Translations under genes and position numbers: made by a program
Shown: positions 52,600 to 61,276 of the stretch, piece by piece
How positions within the stretch are numbered: the first letter of the stretch is position 1
Layout: every line of letters starts with the position of its first letter
Assembly (NCBI GenBank): GCA_937995755.1
Contig: CALKJD010000110.1
Span: 1 to 64,000 of the forward strand
Reading direction: 5' to 3'
Length of the DNA stretch: 64,000 nucleotides
Source: an uncultured Saprospiraceae bacterium
Lineage (GTDB): Bacteria; Bacteroidota; Bacteroidia; Chitinophagales; Saprospiraceae
Notes under the pieces: generated by a model
Told to the model about the DNA's origin: nothing
Database searches by the model: none
What the model saw: the letters and a program-made list of their open reading frames with translations, nothing else

Positions 52600-52905
52600 T
52601 TAATCCAAATACTCTTCAAGTTTAGAGACGAGCACTTGCTTGCTTTGGCCTCCAGTATGCCTCCATTGTAATTCACCTTTGTCATAGATCATAAGTGTAG
52701 GAATACTTCTTACCTCAAGCTGCTGCGCAAGTTCTTCATTCTTGTCAATATTTATTTTTATTATCCTTACTTGATCTCCTAATTCTTCCTTTACTTCTTG
52801 GATTACAGGCATCATTGCTTTACATGGTCCGCACCAGTCAGCATAGAAATCTATCAATACTGGAAGTCCATCATCTATCAGATTGTGAAAATTAGTCTTT
52901 GCCAT
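52600..52905 (-). CDS. trxA: Thioredoxin
   Basis: 101 aa, usual length. It reduces disulfides in the cytoplasm, including those of peroxiredoxins such as BCP. The redox site is DFYADWCGPCKAMMPVI with WCGPC, the cis-Pro loop is VRSIPTLMIYDKGE, and the chain has the thioredoxin fold throughout. A hairpin of weak quality lies between it and the converging PagL-like gene. The promoter region is shared with the divergent FKBP gene. Confidence 0.96.
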   Translation of the reverse strand: MAKTNFHNLIDDGLPVLIDFYADWCGPCKAMMPVIQEVKEELGDQVRIIKINIDKNEELAQQLEVRSIPTLMIYDKGELQWRHTGGQSKQVLVSKLEEYLD

Positions 52906-52979
52906 GATATATTAATTTATTTTTGTGTCTACTTTGTTAATCGGAGCGTTTCGCTCTATTCATTGTTATAAAAGATATT

Positions 52980-53543
52980 ATGAAGAAGATAGTTCAATTA
53001 ATTTGTATTGCGTTAATAACATTATCACTTGGATGTAAGTCAGATCACAAAACTGCAACAGTTGATGGTGTTGGGAAAGTGGATATGACTAATAAGTCAG
53101 TAGATGTCAATCAGCTCTATCAGTTTTACTACAGTAATCCTCAGACTTTGGATGAAAGGCAGGAAAATGAGATTATCGATTATATCATAGATAAAGATCT
53201 AGCGCCAACAAGATCAGTCACTGGATTGTATTATCAGATCATAGAAGAGGGGACAGGCGAAAGGATCAAGCCAGGCGATCAATTAGAGGTTCATTATACT
53301 GGACGTTTCTTAGATGGTAAGGTCTTCGATAGCAGTGTAGAGAGAGGCAAGCCTTTGGGGTTCAAGTTAGGAACCCAAGGTCTTATTCAAGGATGGCTTG
53401 AAGGCTTAAGATATATGAAAGAAGGATCAAAAATGATTCTTGTTGTTCCATCTCGATTGGCTTACAAAGGACAGGGATTTAGTACGATGATTGGTCCAGA
53501 TACACCTCTGACATTTGAGATGGAAGTCATCAAGGTGAATTAG
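52980..53543 (+). CDS. FKBP-type peptidyl-prolyl cis-trans isomerase, lipoprotein
   Basis: 187 aa. The lipobox LSLGC puts Cys at about residue 19. A linker of about 70 residues precedes one FKBP domain at about 100-187: LEVHYTGRFLDGKVFDSSVE, then GKPLGFKLGTQGLIQGWLEG, MKEGSKMILVVPSRLAYKGQ and PLTFEMEVIKVN. The residues lining the FKBP pocket (Y, F, D, W, Y) are present. It assists folding of exported proteins in the periplasm. TATTTTTG at 52918-52925 may be its -7 box. The next gene, alkB-like, begins 9 nt later. Confidence 0.92.
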   Translation: MKKIVQLICIALITLSLGCKSDHKTATVDGVGKVDMTNKSVDVNQLYQFYYSNPQTLDERQENEIIDYIIDKDLAPTRSVTGLYYQIIEEGTGERIKPGDQLEVHYTGRFLDGKVFDSSVERGKPLGFKLGTQGLIQGWLEGLRYMKEGSKMILVVPSRLAYKGQGFSTMIGPDTPLTFEMEVIKVN

Positions 53544-53552
53544 CATATCCCA

Positions 53553-54131
53553 ATGCACATTCCGTTACAAGATGCTGAGATAATATACCTCCATGATTTT
53601 ATTTCTCATGATGAGAGTATCCATTATCTTGAAATTCTGTTGGATCAAATTGATTGGCAGCAGAACCAAATTAAGATGTTTGGTAAAGTGTATGATGAAC
53701 CTCGACTTACGGCATGGTATGGCGATCAAGGATTGAGTTATACTTACTCTGGAATTCAGCTAGAACCTAAGCCATGGACAGGAGTGCTGCAGCGGTTAAA
53801 GGAGAAAGTGAGTGAAGTCGCTAAGACTCAGTTTAACAGCGCTTTACTTAACTATTATAGAGATGGTCAAGATTCTATGGGCTATCATCAGGACAATGAG
53901 AAAGAGTTAGGAATTAATCCGACGATAGCATCGCTTACTTTTGGAGCAGAGCGTACCTTTCAACTGAAGCATATTACTGACAAATCAATTAAGCGTAAGG
54001 ATATTCCATTAAAGAGTGGATCGCTCTTAATCATGGCAGGCGCTACTCAGCATCACTGGAAGCATCAGATTCCAAAGACGAAGAAGCATGTTGGTCCAAG
54101 ATTAAATATTACGTTTAGGGTAATTCTTTAG
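53553..54131 (+). CDS. AlkB-type 2-oxoglutarate/Fe(II) dioxygenase
   Basis: 192 aa. AlkB proteins remove methyl groups from damaged DNA or RNA by oxidation. The core shows PRLTAWYGDQGLSYTYSG (base/substrate loop), NYYRDGQDSMGYHQDNEKEL with the iron ligands His and Asp in HQD, LTFGAERTFQLKH, the second His in HHWKHQIPK, and PRLNITFRV with the Arg that binds 2-oxoglutarate. All catalytic residues are visible. The gene starts 9 nt after the FKBP gene, so it is likely co-transcribed. The eukaryotic-like ALKBH2/3 type is most similar by pattern. Confidence 0.88.
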   Translation: MHIPLQDAEIIYLHDFISHDESIHYLEILLDQIDWQQNQIKMFGKVYDEPRLTAWYGDQGLSYTYSGIQLEPKPWTGVLQRLKEKVSEVAKTQFNSALLNYYRDGQDSMGYHQDNEKELGINPTIASLTFGAERTFQLKHITDKSIKRKDIPLKSGSLLIMAGATQHHWKHQIPKTKKHVGPRLNITFRVIL

Positions 54132-54150
54132 AGTACGCTGGAGCGAATGA

Positions 54151-54636
54151 TTAATCGGTTGACTTCTTGGTTCTATCACAAGCACCATCGCATTTACCAT
54201 ATAGGTTGAGCGAATGATGAGTCACTTTAAAGTGTAATATCTCACCCATCATACTCTTAATCTGTTGGATACGAGGATCGCAAAACTCGAGTACTTTGCT
54301 GCAGTCCACACAAATCAAATGATCATGTTGCTTATAACCATATGACTTTTCGTACTGCGCCAGATTCTTTCCAAATTGATTTTTGCTTACAAGGTCACAA
54401 TTTACTAATAGCTCAAGGGTATTATACACAGTCGCACGACTTACACGATAGTTTTGATTCTTCATGTGTATGTACAAGGCCTCTGCATCGAAGTGGTCAG
54501 ATCTGCGATAGATCTCTTCCAAGATTGCATAGCGCTCTGGTGTCTTTCGATGTGAGTTAGACACTAAGTGGGAAGTAAAAATAGCTTTCACCTCTTCTAT
54601 AAGTTGCTCGTTATTTTCTATAGCCTCTTGGTTCAT
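54151..54636 (-). CDS. Fur family metal-responsive regulator
   Basis: 161 aa. A winged-helix DNA-binding half ([20 protein letters not shown] ... [20 protein letters not shown]) is followed by the metal-binding dimer half: [17 protein letters not shown] contains His and the CxxC, and the tail [12 protein letters not shown] the second Cys pair. A structural zinc site of four Cys is therefore complete. It may be iron-, zinc- or peroxide-sensing; the sequence does not say which. It lies 8 nt after the spoT gene in one operon, an arrangement I recall as common in Bacteroidota. Confidence 0.9.
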   Translation of the reverse strand: MNQEAIENNEQLIEEVKAIFTSHLVSNSHRKTPERYAILEEIYRRSDHFDAEALYIHMKNQNYRVSRATVYNTLELLVNCDLVSKNQFGKNLAQYEKSYGYKQHDHLICVDCSKVLEFCDPRIQQIKSMMGEILHFKVTHHSLNLYGKCDGACDRTKKSTD

Positions 54637-54644
54637 AATTTCAA

Positions 54645-56861
54645 TTAATTATCTGCTTTTGAGATACGACTGACAGAAGATACTCCATCCACCTTCTCCA
54701 CTGCTCTTAGAACAACGGTAAGTTGATTTGTGTTTTTCACTACTATACTTATTCTTCCTTCGAATACACCTTCTGTCCCAGCGATTGCAAATGATCTAAT
54801 ATCTATTCCTAGTTTATTAGATATTTCATTGGTCAAAGCTTGTATTACACCTACTCCGCTATCTACTCCTGTTACGAGTAAATCTACTACAAATTCTGAG
54901 GATACCGAATTACTCCATTCTGCCTTCAATATTCTATAGCCGTAGTTAGCCATCAAATGAGTTGCATTAGGGCAGTTGGTTCGGTGAATCTTGAGTCCTG
55001 TAGTCGCCGTTAGATATCCGAATATATCATCTCCTTGTACTGGGCTACAGCAGTTAGATAATGAAAATTGATAGATGTCAGCTGGTTCGCCATTAACTAA
55101 GATGTTACTCTTGTTTTCGTGTAGTTTCTTAGGTTTCTTGTCGTCGCTCGGTGATTGAGTCGCTTTTTCTACTTCACGGAGTACGAGATTGTGATCTACG
55201 ACATCAAATGCCTTGAGTTCGGCTACTCTGATATGATCGTTTGCCAGAGCAAAGTACAAGTCTGGTCTTGAGACAAATCCAAAATGCTTTACTAGCATAT
55301 CTATATTGTCGTCAAAATTAACCTTAAGATGTTTCAGCTTTCTCTGAAGGGCCTCTTTTCCTAGCTCACCTTTTTTACGGCGAACTTCTTTCATGGCGGA
55401 TCTTATTTTAGATCTTGCTTTTCCAGTCACCACCATCTTAAGCCAGTTTTCAGTAGGCTTTTGACTCTTAGTAGTGGTTACATGTACTTGGTCACCATTT
55501 TGAAGTTTGTACCCCATAGGTACCAACTTGTTATTGATTTTAATCGCAGTGGCATGATAGCCTACATCGGAGTGCACATCAAATGCAAAATCTAATGCTG
55601 TGGCTCCTTTTGGTAATATTTTCATGTCACCATTAGGCGTAAAAGCATATATTTCCTCTGCAAACAGATTACTCTTAAAGTCATTTAAGAACTCAAGCGC
55701 ACTATTATGTTGTGTGTCTAGTACCTCTCTAATATTAGAAAGCCATCTATCGTAAACGCTATGTTCATTTTTGATACCCTTGTATTTCCAGTGTGCCGCA
55801 AATCCTTTCTCGGCAATTTCATCCATTCGTTCACTTCTAATCTGGACTTCTACGAATCTACCTTTAGGTCCAATCACGGTCGTGTGAAGTGATTCATAAC
55901 CATTTCCCTTAGGTGTCGTTACCCAATCCTTAAGTCGCTCAGGTATAGGGTTATAGACGTCAGTGATAATGCTGTATACTTGCCAGCAAAAGCTTTTTTC
56001 TTTCTCTTTTGGCGTATCTACGATGATCCTTACCGCAAAAATGTCATAGATCTCATTGAATGGTATTTTCTTCGTTTTGATCTTATTATATATACTCGAT
56101 ATGGCCTTGATTCTACTTTGTGTACGATAAGGAATATCTAGTTCGTCCAGTTTTGCAGCCATTGGTTTAATGAAAGCCGCGATGTATTCTTTACGATCAG
56201 TCGCTGTCTCACTAATTTTTTGCTTTAAATCTTCATAGACATCTGGCTCATTGATTTTTAGACAGAGATCTTGAAATTCTGTTTTGATCTTATAAAGTCC
56301 AAGTCTATGAGCCAAGGGCATGTATATATAGCTAGTTTCTGCTGCTATCTTAAGTTGCTTATGTCTAGGCATTGAGCCTATAGTACGAAGGTTGTGTATC
56401 CTATCGCACATCTTGATTAATATCACCCTAACATCTTCTACTAGAGTACTCAGTACTTTTTTGAAGTTTTCTGCTTGCGGACTTTCTACGTTGTAGAGTC
56501 CATCAAGTTTGGTGAGCCCATCTACGATCTTTACTACTTTGGGATTAAATTCTCTGGCGATATCTTCTAAGGTATACTCTGTATCTTCGACTACGTCATG
56601 AAGTATAGCACAAACTACGGCTGTAGGTCCTAGGCCCATCTCTTCAAACGCGATACGAGCTACTTCGATAGGGTGGAGGATATACGGCTCCCCAGACTTC
56701 CTTCTTTGAAATCTATGACCATGTACAGCTATTTCATAAGCACGTTCTAGGTACTTATTATCGTCACCTGAGAGTTTCGGCTTTATTTTAATCATCAAAC
56801 TGTCAAATGCAGCTCTGATTTCTTCGTGCTCAACTTGTGTTAATTCTTTCGTCGCTGCCAT
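54645..56861 (-). CDS. RelA/SpoT bifunctional (p)ppGpp synthetase/hydrolase
   Basis: 738 aa, full length. It makes and destroys the alarmone (p)ppGpp. HD hydrolase domain at about 40-195, with the metal site HDVVED at 88-93; synthetase domain at about 225-340 with the core [20 protein letters not shown] preceded by the RxKD motif (RLKD), typical of enzymes with both activities; TGS domain ([20 protein letters not shown]) at about 390-450; a zinc-finger-like region with [12 protein letters not shown]; and a C-terminal ACT domain. All motifs are intact. The DksA-type partner is at 25868. Confidence 0.95.
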   Translation of the reverse strand: MAATKELTQVEHEEIRAAFDSLMIKIKPKLSGDDNKYLERAYEIAVHGHRFQRRKSGEPYILHPIEVARIAFEEMGLGPTAVVCAILHDVVEDTEYTLEDIAREFNPKVVKIVDGLTKLDGLYNVESPQAENFKKVLSTLVEDVRVILIKMCDRIHNLRTIGSMPRHKQLKIAAETSYIYMPLAHRLGLYKIKTEFQDLCLKINEPDVYEDLKQKISETATDRKEYIAAFIKPMAAKLDELDIPYRTQSRIKAISSIYNKIKTKKIPFNEIYDIFAVRIIVDTPKEKEKSFCWQVYSIITDVYNPIPERLKDWVTTPKGNGYESLHTTVIGPKGRFVEVQIRSERMDEIAEKGFAAHWKYKGIKNEHSVYDRWLSNIREVLDTQHNSALEFLNDFKSNLFAEEIYAFTPNGDMKILPKGATALDFAFDVHSDVGYHATAIKINNKLVPMGYKLQNGDQVHVTTTKSQKPTENWLKMVVTGKARSKIRSAMKEVRRKKGELGKEALQRKLKHLKVNFDDNIDMLVKHFGFVSRPDLYFALANDHIRVAELKAFDVVDHNLVLREVEKATQSPSDDKKPKKLHENKSNILVNGEPADIYQFSLSNCCSPVQGDDIFGYLTATTGLKIHRTNCPNATHLMANYGYRILKAEWSNSVSSEFVVDLLVTGVDSGVGVIQALTNEISNKLGIDIRSFAIAGTEGVFEGRISIVVKNTNQLTVVLRAVEKVDGVSSVSRISKADN

Positions 56862-57054
56862 GGTTCGATAATGCTTAGAGGTATAGAATACTATTAAGTA
56901 TAATACTACAAAAATGGTTCCTCTTCGTTAAATTACATGTAGTTTAAATCGTTATGTATTAGGGATTGCTCTACTTTTTGAGGCCTAAAGTGCGATCATA
57001 ATAGTAGCTCTAAAATAATTCCTTCAAAACATGGATTATTTTGTAAAAAGATAT

Positions 57055-57062
57055 TACATTTG
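57055..57062 (+). promoter_or_regulatory. -7 box of the tRNA-Leu gene
   Basis: TACATTTG (57055-57062) fits TAnnTTTG and lies 31 nt before the tRNA. A TTTG only 11 nt upstream is too near for a standard -33. Confidence 0.5.
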
Positions 57063-57093
57063 CAGCGCTTTAAGAAAGATGAAGTTCTTTCAT

Positions 57094-57175
57094 GCGGGTG
57101 TGATGAAATTGGTAGACATGCTAGACTTAGGATCTAGTGCTTCACGGCGTGGGGGTTCGAGTCCCTCCACCCGCA
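57094..57175 (+). tRNA. tRNA-Leu (anticodon UAG)
   Basis: A full cloverleaf: acceptor GCGGGTG / CACCCGC, D arm, anticodon stem CTAGA / TCTAG with loop CTTAGGA (anticodon TAG, reads CUA), a long variable arm as in type II tRNAs, and T arm with GGTTCGAGTCC. The discriminator is A and CCA is not encoded. Confidence 0.95.
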
Positions 57176-57216
57176 CATATTTTTCAGTACTTCCATCTTT
57201 AAGATGTTTTATAAAT

Positions 57217-57256
57217 AAATGCTTTTCTTATGCTCTTTTTGCTGGGAAAAGCATTT
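57217..57256 (+). repeat. 11-bp inverted repeat downstream of the tRNA
   Basis: aaatgcttttc (57217-57227) pairs perfectly with gaaaagcattt (57246-57256) over an 18-nt loop. There is no T-run; it might mark the end of the tRNA transcript. Confidence 0.5.
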
Positions 57257-57406
57257 GTGTTTATAGACATTCTAACTTGTGAGTGAGCCCAATCAATAGT
57301 TGAATTGGGTCGAATGAAAAAATAAATTCACAACAATAATAAGGTCGCACAGTTGTTATAGACGATTAGAGCGATTCATACCAATCAGTAAATACACATA
57401 TTAGAT

Positions 57407-58798
57407 ATGAAAATTGATAGAAAAGACACAGGAAACGGAACTGGGACTATCACGATCACAGTAGAAACAGCTGACATCAAAGACAAGTACAATACAAGTC
57501 TGAAAGATTATAGCAGTAAAGCTCAGATCAAAGGATTCCGTAAGGGGAAAACTCCTGTTAACTTTATCAAAAAGATGCATGGTCACAGTATTCTAGCGGA
57601 TACGATTAATAATGTGATGCAAGCAGAATTGAATGATTACATCAAATCTGAAGAGCTAGATCTTATCGGTCAGCCGATACCATCTGAGACGGAAAAAGAT
57701 CAGATGAATCTAGATCCATTTAAATTAGAAGATATTACTTTCAACTTTGATTTTGCACAAGCACCAAAGTTAGATTTAAAATCAGGTAAAGATCTTGGTA
57801 CATATACTACATATGATGTACAGGTTCCTGACGAAATGATAGAAGAAGAGATTGCCAATGGATTAAAGAGATTGGGAACTCAAGAGGAGACGGATGAAAC
57901 AGTGATAGAAAATGACCTTGTTACTGTAATGGCCGTCGAGCTTGATGGTAAAAAGGTAAAAGAAGGTGGCCACGAGACTGAATTCTCTGTACTTGTAAAT
58001 ATGATTAAGGATGAAAAGGCTAAAAAAGCTTTTTTAGGATCTAAAAAAGGTGATTCTCTTGATTTTGATGTTTACACATTAGAAAACGGTACTACTGACG
58101 ACTATGTGGCTAAGTATCTACTAAAGTTAGATCCTGAAGAGGCTGCTAATGTGGGTAAAATGTTTAGAGGAGAAGTGACTAAAGTGATGAGAGTAACTGA
58201 GGCAGAGAAAAATGCTGAATTCTTCCAAAAGTTTACTGGTGATGAGTCGATAGATACAGAAGAGAAAGCTAAGGATGCGATCAGAGCAAATGTAAAGAAG
58301 CATTACAATAAAGAAAGCGATAACTTATTGAAAGGGAAAATCGCAAGTGATTTGATTGAGAAAAATCCAGTTGAATTTCCTGAAGTTTTCATGAAAAGAT
58401 GGATTCGCGTAGCAACTGAAAATGCTGAATCGTTGGATATAGATCAAGAGTACGATGCATATGCTAAGCAACTACAATGGACGCTTATTAAATCTCAGCT
58501 CATGGAGCAGCATAAAGTGGAGGTGTCAGAAGATGATATCAAAGCAGCGGCAAGAGAGAGAGTATTATCGTATTTTGGTGGTGGAGCTGCAGGTGTAGAT
58601 GAAGCGATGATCGAAGGAATTATACCAAGATTACTTAATGATCAGCAACAATTAAATCAAATTTATACAGGAGTTGAATTTGATAAATTGATGAATGCAT
58701 TGATGAAAGAAGTCAAAACAGATGTAAAGTCATTGAACACTGACGAGTTTAAAGGTGTTGTAGATGCTTACAACGAAGAGATGAAAGCTAAGGGGTAA
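57407..58798 (+). CDS. tig: Trigger factor
   Basis: 463 aa. This ATP-independent chaperone sits at the ribosome exit. The ribosome-binding signature is AQIKGFRKGKTPVNFIKK near the N-terminus. The FKBP-type middle domain is divergent (NDLVTVMAVELDGKKVKEGG), and the C-terminal helical chaperone arms cover about 260-460. It is the first of the classic tig-clpP-clpX set here on the same strand, with short gaps of 61 and 221 nt. Confidence 0.94.
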   Translation: MKIDRKDTGNGTGTITITVETADIKDKYNTSLKDYSSKAQIKGFRKGKTPVNFIKKMHGHSILADTINNVMQAELNDYIKSEELDLIGQPIPSETEKDQMNLDPFKLEDITFNFDFAQAPKLDLKSGKDLGTYTTYDVQVPDEMIEEEIANGLKRLGTQEETDETVIENDLVTVMAVELDGKKVKEGGHETEFSVLVNMIKDEKAKKAFLGSKKGDSLDFDVYTLENGTTDDYVAKYLLKLDPEEAANVGKMFRGEVTKVMRVTEAEKNAEFFQKFTGDESIDTEEKAKDAIRANVKKHYNKESDNLLKGKIASDLIEKNPVEFPEVFMKRWIRVATENAESLDIDQEYDAYAKQLQWTLIKSQLMEQHKVEVSEDDIKAAARERVLSYFGGGAAGVDEAMIEGIIPRLLNDQQQLNQIYTGVEFDKLMNALMKEVKTDVKSLNTDEFKGVVDAYNEEMKAKG

Positions 58799-58859
58799 TT
58801 TCAATTATTCTTAGTACTTTTCATTATTATTGACAGAGTTATAAAATAGAAAAGAAGAT

Positions 58860-59561
58860 ATGTTTCCAAAAGATGAATTTAGAAAGTATGCTACTAAGCA
58901 CCTCAATATGAGTGGCATGCACCTCGATAAATACATGGGGGCTACAGTACCTAATATCAATGGCTTTACACCTCAAGTAATTGAGGAGCGCCAGATGAAC
59001 GTAGCGAGTATGGATGTATTCTCAAGATTGATGATGGATAGAATCATTTTTATGGGGGTACCTGTAAATGACTATGTAGCTAATGTTATCCAAGCACAAT
59101 TGTTATTTTTAGAGTCCACAGACCCTAAGAGAGATATACAAATGTTTATTAACAGTCCTGGAGGATCTGTAATAGCAGGAATGGGTATCTATGATACAAT
59201 GCAATATGTAGCTCCGGATGTAGGGACTATTTGTACTGGTTTAGCTGCTAGTATGGGAGCTGTACTATTATGTGCAGGTGTCAAAGGTAAGCGTACATGT
59301 TTACAGCATAGTAGAGTGATGATACATCAGCCAAGTGGAGGGATGCAAGGTCAGTTTACAGATATGGAAATATCGTACAACTTGATTAAAAAGTTGAGAG
59401 ATGAATTATACGAAATCATGGCTCATCACACAGGTAAAACTTTTGATGAAATCCTTAATGATTCTATGCGTGATAACTGGATGACAGCTACAGAAGCTAG
59501 AGATTATGGATTGGTAGATGAAGTACTGGATAGAAAAAATCCAAGAAGTAAAGAAGCGTAA
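58860..59561 (+). CDS. clpP: ATP-dependent Clp protease proteolytic subunit
   Basis: 233 aa. Forms the 14-subunit proteolytic barrel used with ClpX. Catalytic Ser131 in TGLAASMGAVLLCAG and His156 in RVMIHQPSGG are seen; an Asp follows near DSMRDNWMTATEARDYGLVD. INSPGGSVIAGMGIYDTMQ is the handle and substrate groove. The N-terminal 40 residues are longer than in E. coli ClpP, as is usual in Bacteroidota. It precedes clpX. Confidence 0.96.
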   Translation: MFPKDEFRKYATKHLNMSGMHLDKYMGATVPNINGFTPQVIEERQMNVASMDVFSRLMMDRIIFMGVPVNDYVANVIQAQLLFLESTDPKRDIQMFINSPGGSVIAGMGIYDTMQYVAPDVGTICTGLAASMGAVLLCAGVKGKRTCLQHSRVMIHQPSGGMQGQFTDMEISYNLIKKLRDELYEIMAHHTGKTFDEILNDSMRDNWMTATEARDYGLVDEVLDRKNPRSKEA

Positions 59562-59582
59562 TTAAGTTTCAACTTCGATAAA

Positions 59583-59641
59583 AAATGCATATGATGCAAT
59601 TGTCTTTTTCAATGGGAACGATGATAGTGTCATATGCATTT
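59583..59641 (-). terminator. Large hairpin between clpP and clpX
   Basis: aaatgcatatga (59583-59594) pairs perfectly with tcatatgcattt (59630-59641) around 35 nt. On the minus strand a T-run follows, but there is no minus-strand gene. On the plus strand it may slow or end the clpP transcript. Confidence 0.45.
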
Positions 59642-59715
59642 CTATTATAGCTATGGTTAAGTAATGCCAGTATGTTTTCAAGCATAGAGGTTATGTCTAC
59701 TATAGAGTTGAAGGT

Positions 59716-59750
59716 CTTGTCGTAGTATTTATTATGGCAATATAAATTTG
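59716..59750 (+). promoter_or_regulatory. Possible promoter of clpX
   Basis: CTTG (59716-59719) and TAAATTTG (59743-59750), 23 nt apart, lie 33 nt before the clpX ATG. The -7 box is good and the -33 weak. Together with the hairpin after clpP it suggests that clpX can be transcribed separately. Confidence 0.5.
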
Positions 59751-59782
59751 GGACCAATTAGTGTTATTAAAAACAGTCTGAT

Positions 59783-61018
59783 ATGAAAAATAAAAAGCTA
59801 AAGTGCTCATTTTGTGGTAGAGATAAGAGTGAAGCTCTTGTGTTGATTGCAGGTATAGAAGGTCATATTTGTGATGTGTGTATAGAGCAAGCTTATGAAA
59901 TAGTATCTGATGAAGTAGGTGCTAAAACTGAAGGTGAGGGAGGACATGAGTTTAATATATCTGAAGATATAAAGCCTGTAGATATCAAAAGGTATTTAGA
60001 TCAGTATGTAATTGGTCAAACAGAAGCTAAGAAATACTTGTCTGTAGCAGTTTATAATCATTATAAAAGATTGAAATTCAATAAGGTGGATGATGTAGAG
60101 ATACAGAAGTCTAACATTATGTTTATTGGTGAGACAGGTACAGGAAAAACATTGTTGGCCAAGACAATAGCTAAGTTTTTACAGGTTCCTTTTACTATTG
60201 TAGATGCTACAGTATTTACAGAGGCAGGGTATGTAGGCGAGGATGTTGAAAGTATGTTGAGTAGGCTATTGCAAGCGTGTGATTTCAATGTAGAAGCGGC
60301 TCAGAAGGGTATCGTCTATATTGATGAAATAGATAAGATTGCTCGTAAAAATGACAACCCAAGTATCACTCGTGATGTATCTGGAGAAGGTGTACAGCAA
60401 GCTATGCTGAAAATGCTGGAAGGTACTGTAGTGAATGTGCCACCACAAGGAGGGCGTAAACATCCAGAACAAAGTATGATTAAGGTTGATACTAATGATA
60501 TTTTGTTTATCTGCGGTGGTGCTTTTGATGGAATCCAGAAGCTTATAGCTAAGAGGTACAATACTCAGGTCATAGGATTTAGTACTGATGAGAGTGAGCA
60601 GATAGATAGCGATAATCTATTACAATATGTATCGCATCAAGATATCAAATCATTTGGACTCATCCCTGAGCTGATTGGTAGGATTCCGGTACTTACTTAT
60701 TTGGAACCTTTGAATAAAGAGACGCTTATAAGTATCTTAACGGAGCCTAAGAATGCGTTGCTCAAGCAATATTCGAGGCTTTTTGAAATGGAGGGAATTA
60801 CGCTTTCGTTTACAAAAGAAGCAATGGATTATATTGCAGGTAAGGCACTTGATTATAAGTTAGGGGCTAGAGGTCTAAGATCTATATGTGAGGCTATACT
60901 TACAGATGCTATGTTTGAGTTGCCTTCTCATGGTGATATCAAAGAATTTGAAGTAGATCTGACTTATGCAAAAGATAAAGTCGACAAATCTAAACTCGAA
61001 AAGCTTAAAGTGGCATAG
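59783..61018 (+). CDS. clpX: ATP-dependent Clp protease ATPase subunit ClpX
   Basis: 411 aa. It unfolds proteins and feeds them to ClpP. The N-terminal zinc domain is [14 protein letters not shown] with the second Cys pair in [10 protein letters not shown]; Walker A is [10 protein letters not shown]; pore loop region [16 protein letters not shown]; Walker [10 protein letters not shown]; sensor and arginine motifs [11 protein letters not shown] and [13 protein letters not shown]. Everything is complete. Confidence 0.97.
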   Translation: MKNKKLKCSFCGRDKSEALVLIAGIEGHICDVCIEQAYEIVSDEVGAKTEGEGGHEFNISEDIKPVDIKRYLDQYVIGQTEAKKYLSVAVYNHYKRLKFNKVDDVEIQKSNIMFIGETGTGKTLLAKTIAKFLQVPFTIVDATVFTEAGYVGEDVESMLSRLLQACDFNVEAAQKGIVYIDEIDKIARKNDNPSITRDVSGEGVQQAMLKMLEGTVVNVPPQGGRKHPEQSMIKVDTNDILFICGGAFDGIQKLIAKRYNTQVIGFSTDESEQIDSDNLLQYVSHQDIKSFGLIPELIGRIPVLTYLEPLNKETLISILTEPKNALLKQYSRLFEMEGITLSFTKEAMDYIAGKALDYKLGARGLRSICEAILTDAMFELPSHGDIKEFEVDLTYAKDKVDKSKLEKLKVA

Positions 61019-61138
61019 TCTGTCCACATTTGAACTGCTTTCTACCTAAATTTAGGTAGATCAAATATTCCAGTTATAAATATACTATTAAAGTAACGCA
61101 TATGCTTTTTTGTGTTACGTGTTAAGGCTATCTTAGCA

Positions 61139-61173
61139 TTTGGTAAGGGTTGGTGATTCGATCCCTTACCAAA
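61139..61173 (+). terminator. 11-bp hairpin downstream of clpX
   Basis: tttggtaaggg (61139-61149) pairs perfectly with cccttaccaaa (61163-61173), 13-nt loop. There is no T-run. It is the best candidate for the end of the clpX mRNA. The loop looks slightly like a tRNA T-loop, but no tRNA fits. Confidence 0.45.
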
Positions 61174-61276
61174 TTAGACTAAGGACCTAATAGATCGAGA
61201 ACTACATTTCATTTTGGCGGAAGCTGGAATGATTAAAATGATGTATTCTACTTAAAGATTTTAAACCCTCGATCAT

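Noticed and set aside
59569-59757. Minus-strand frame of 62 codons between clpP and clpX
   Set aside because: It overlaps the large hairpin and the clpX promoter and shows no coding character.
61139-61173. Possible tRNA from the T-loop-like sequence
   Set aside because: No acceptor, D or anticodon arms can be built around it; a plain hairpin explains it.
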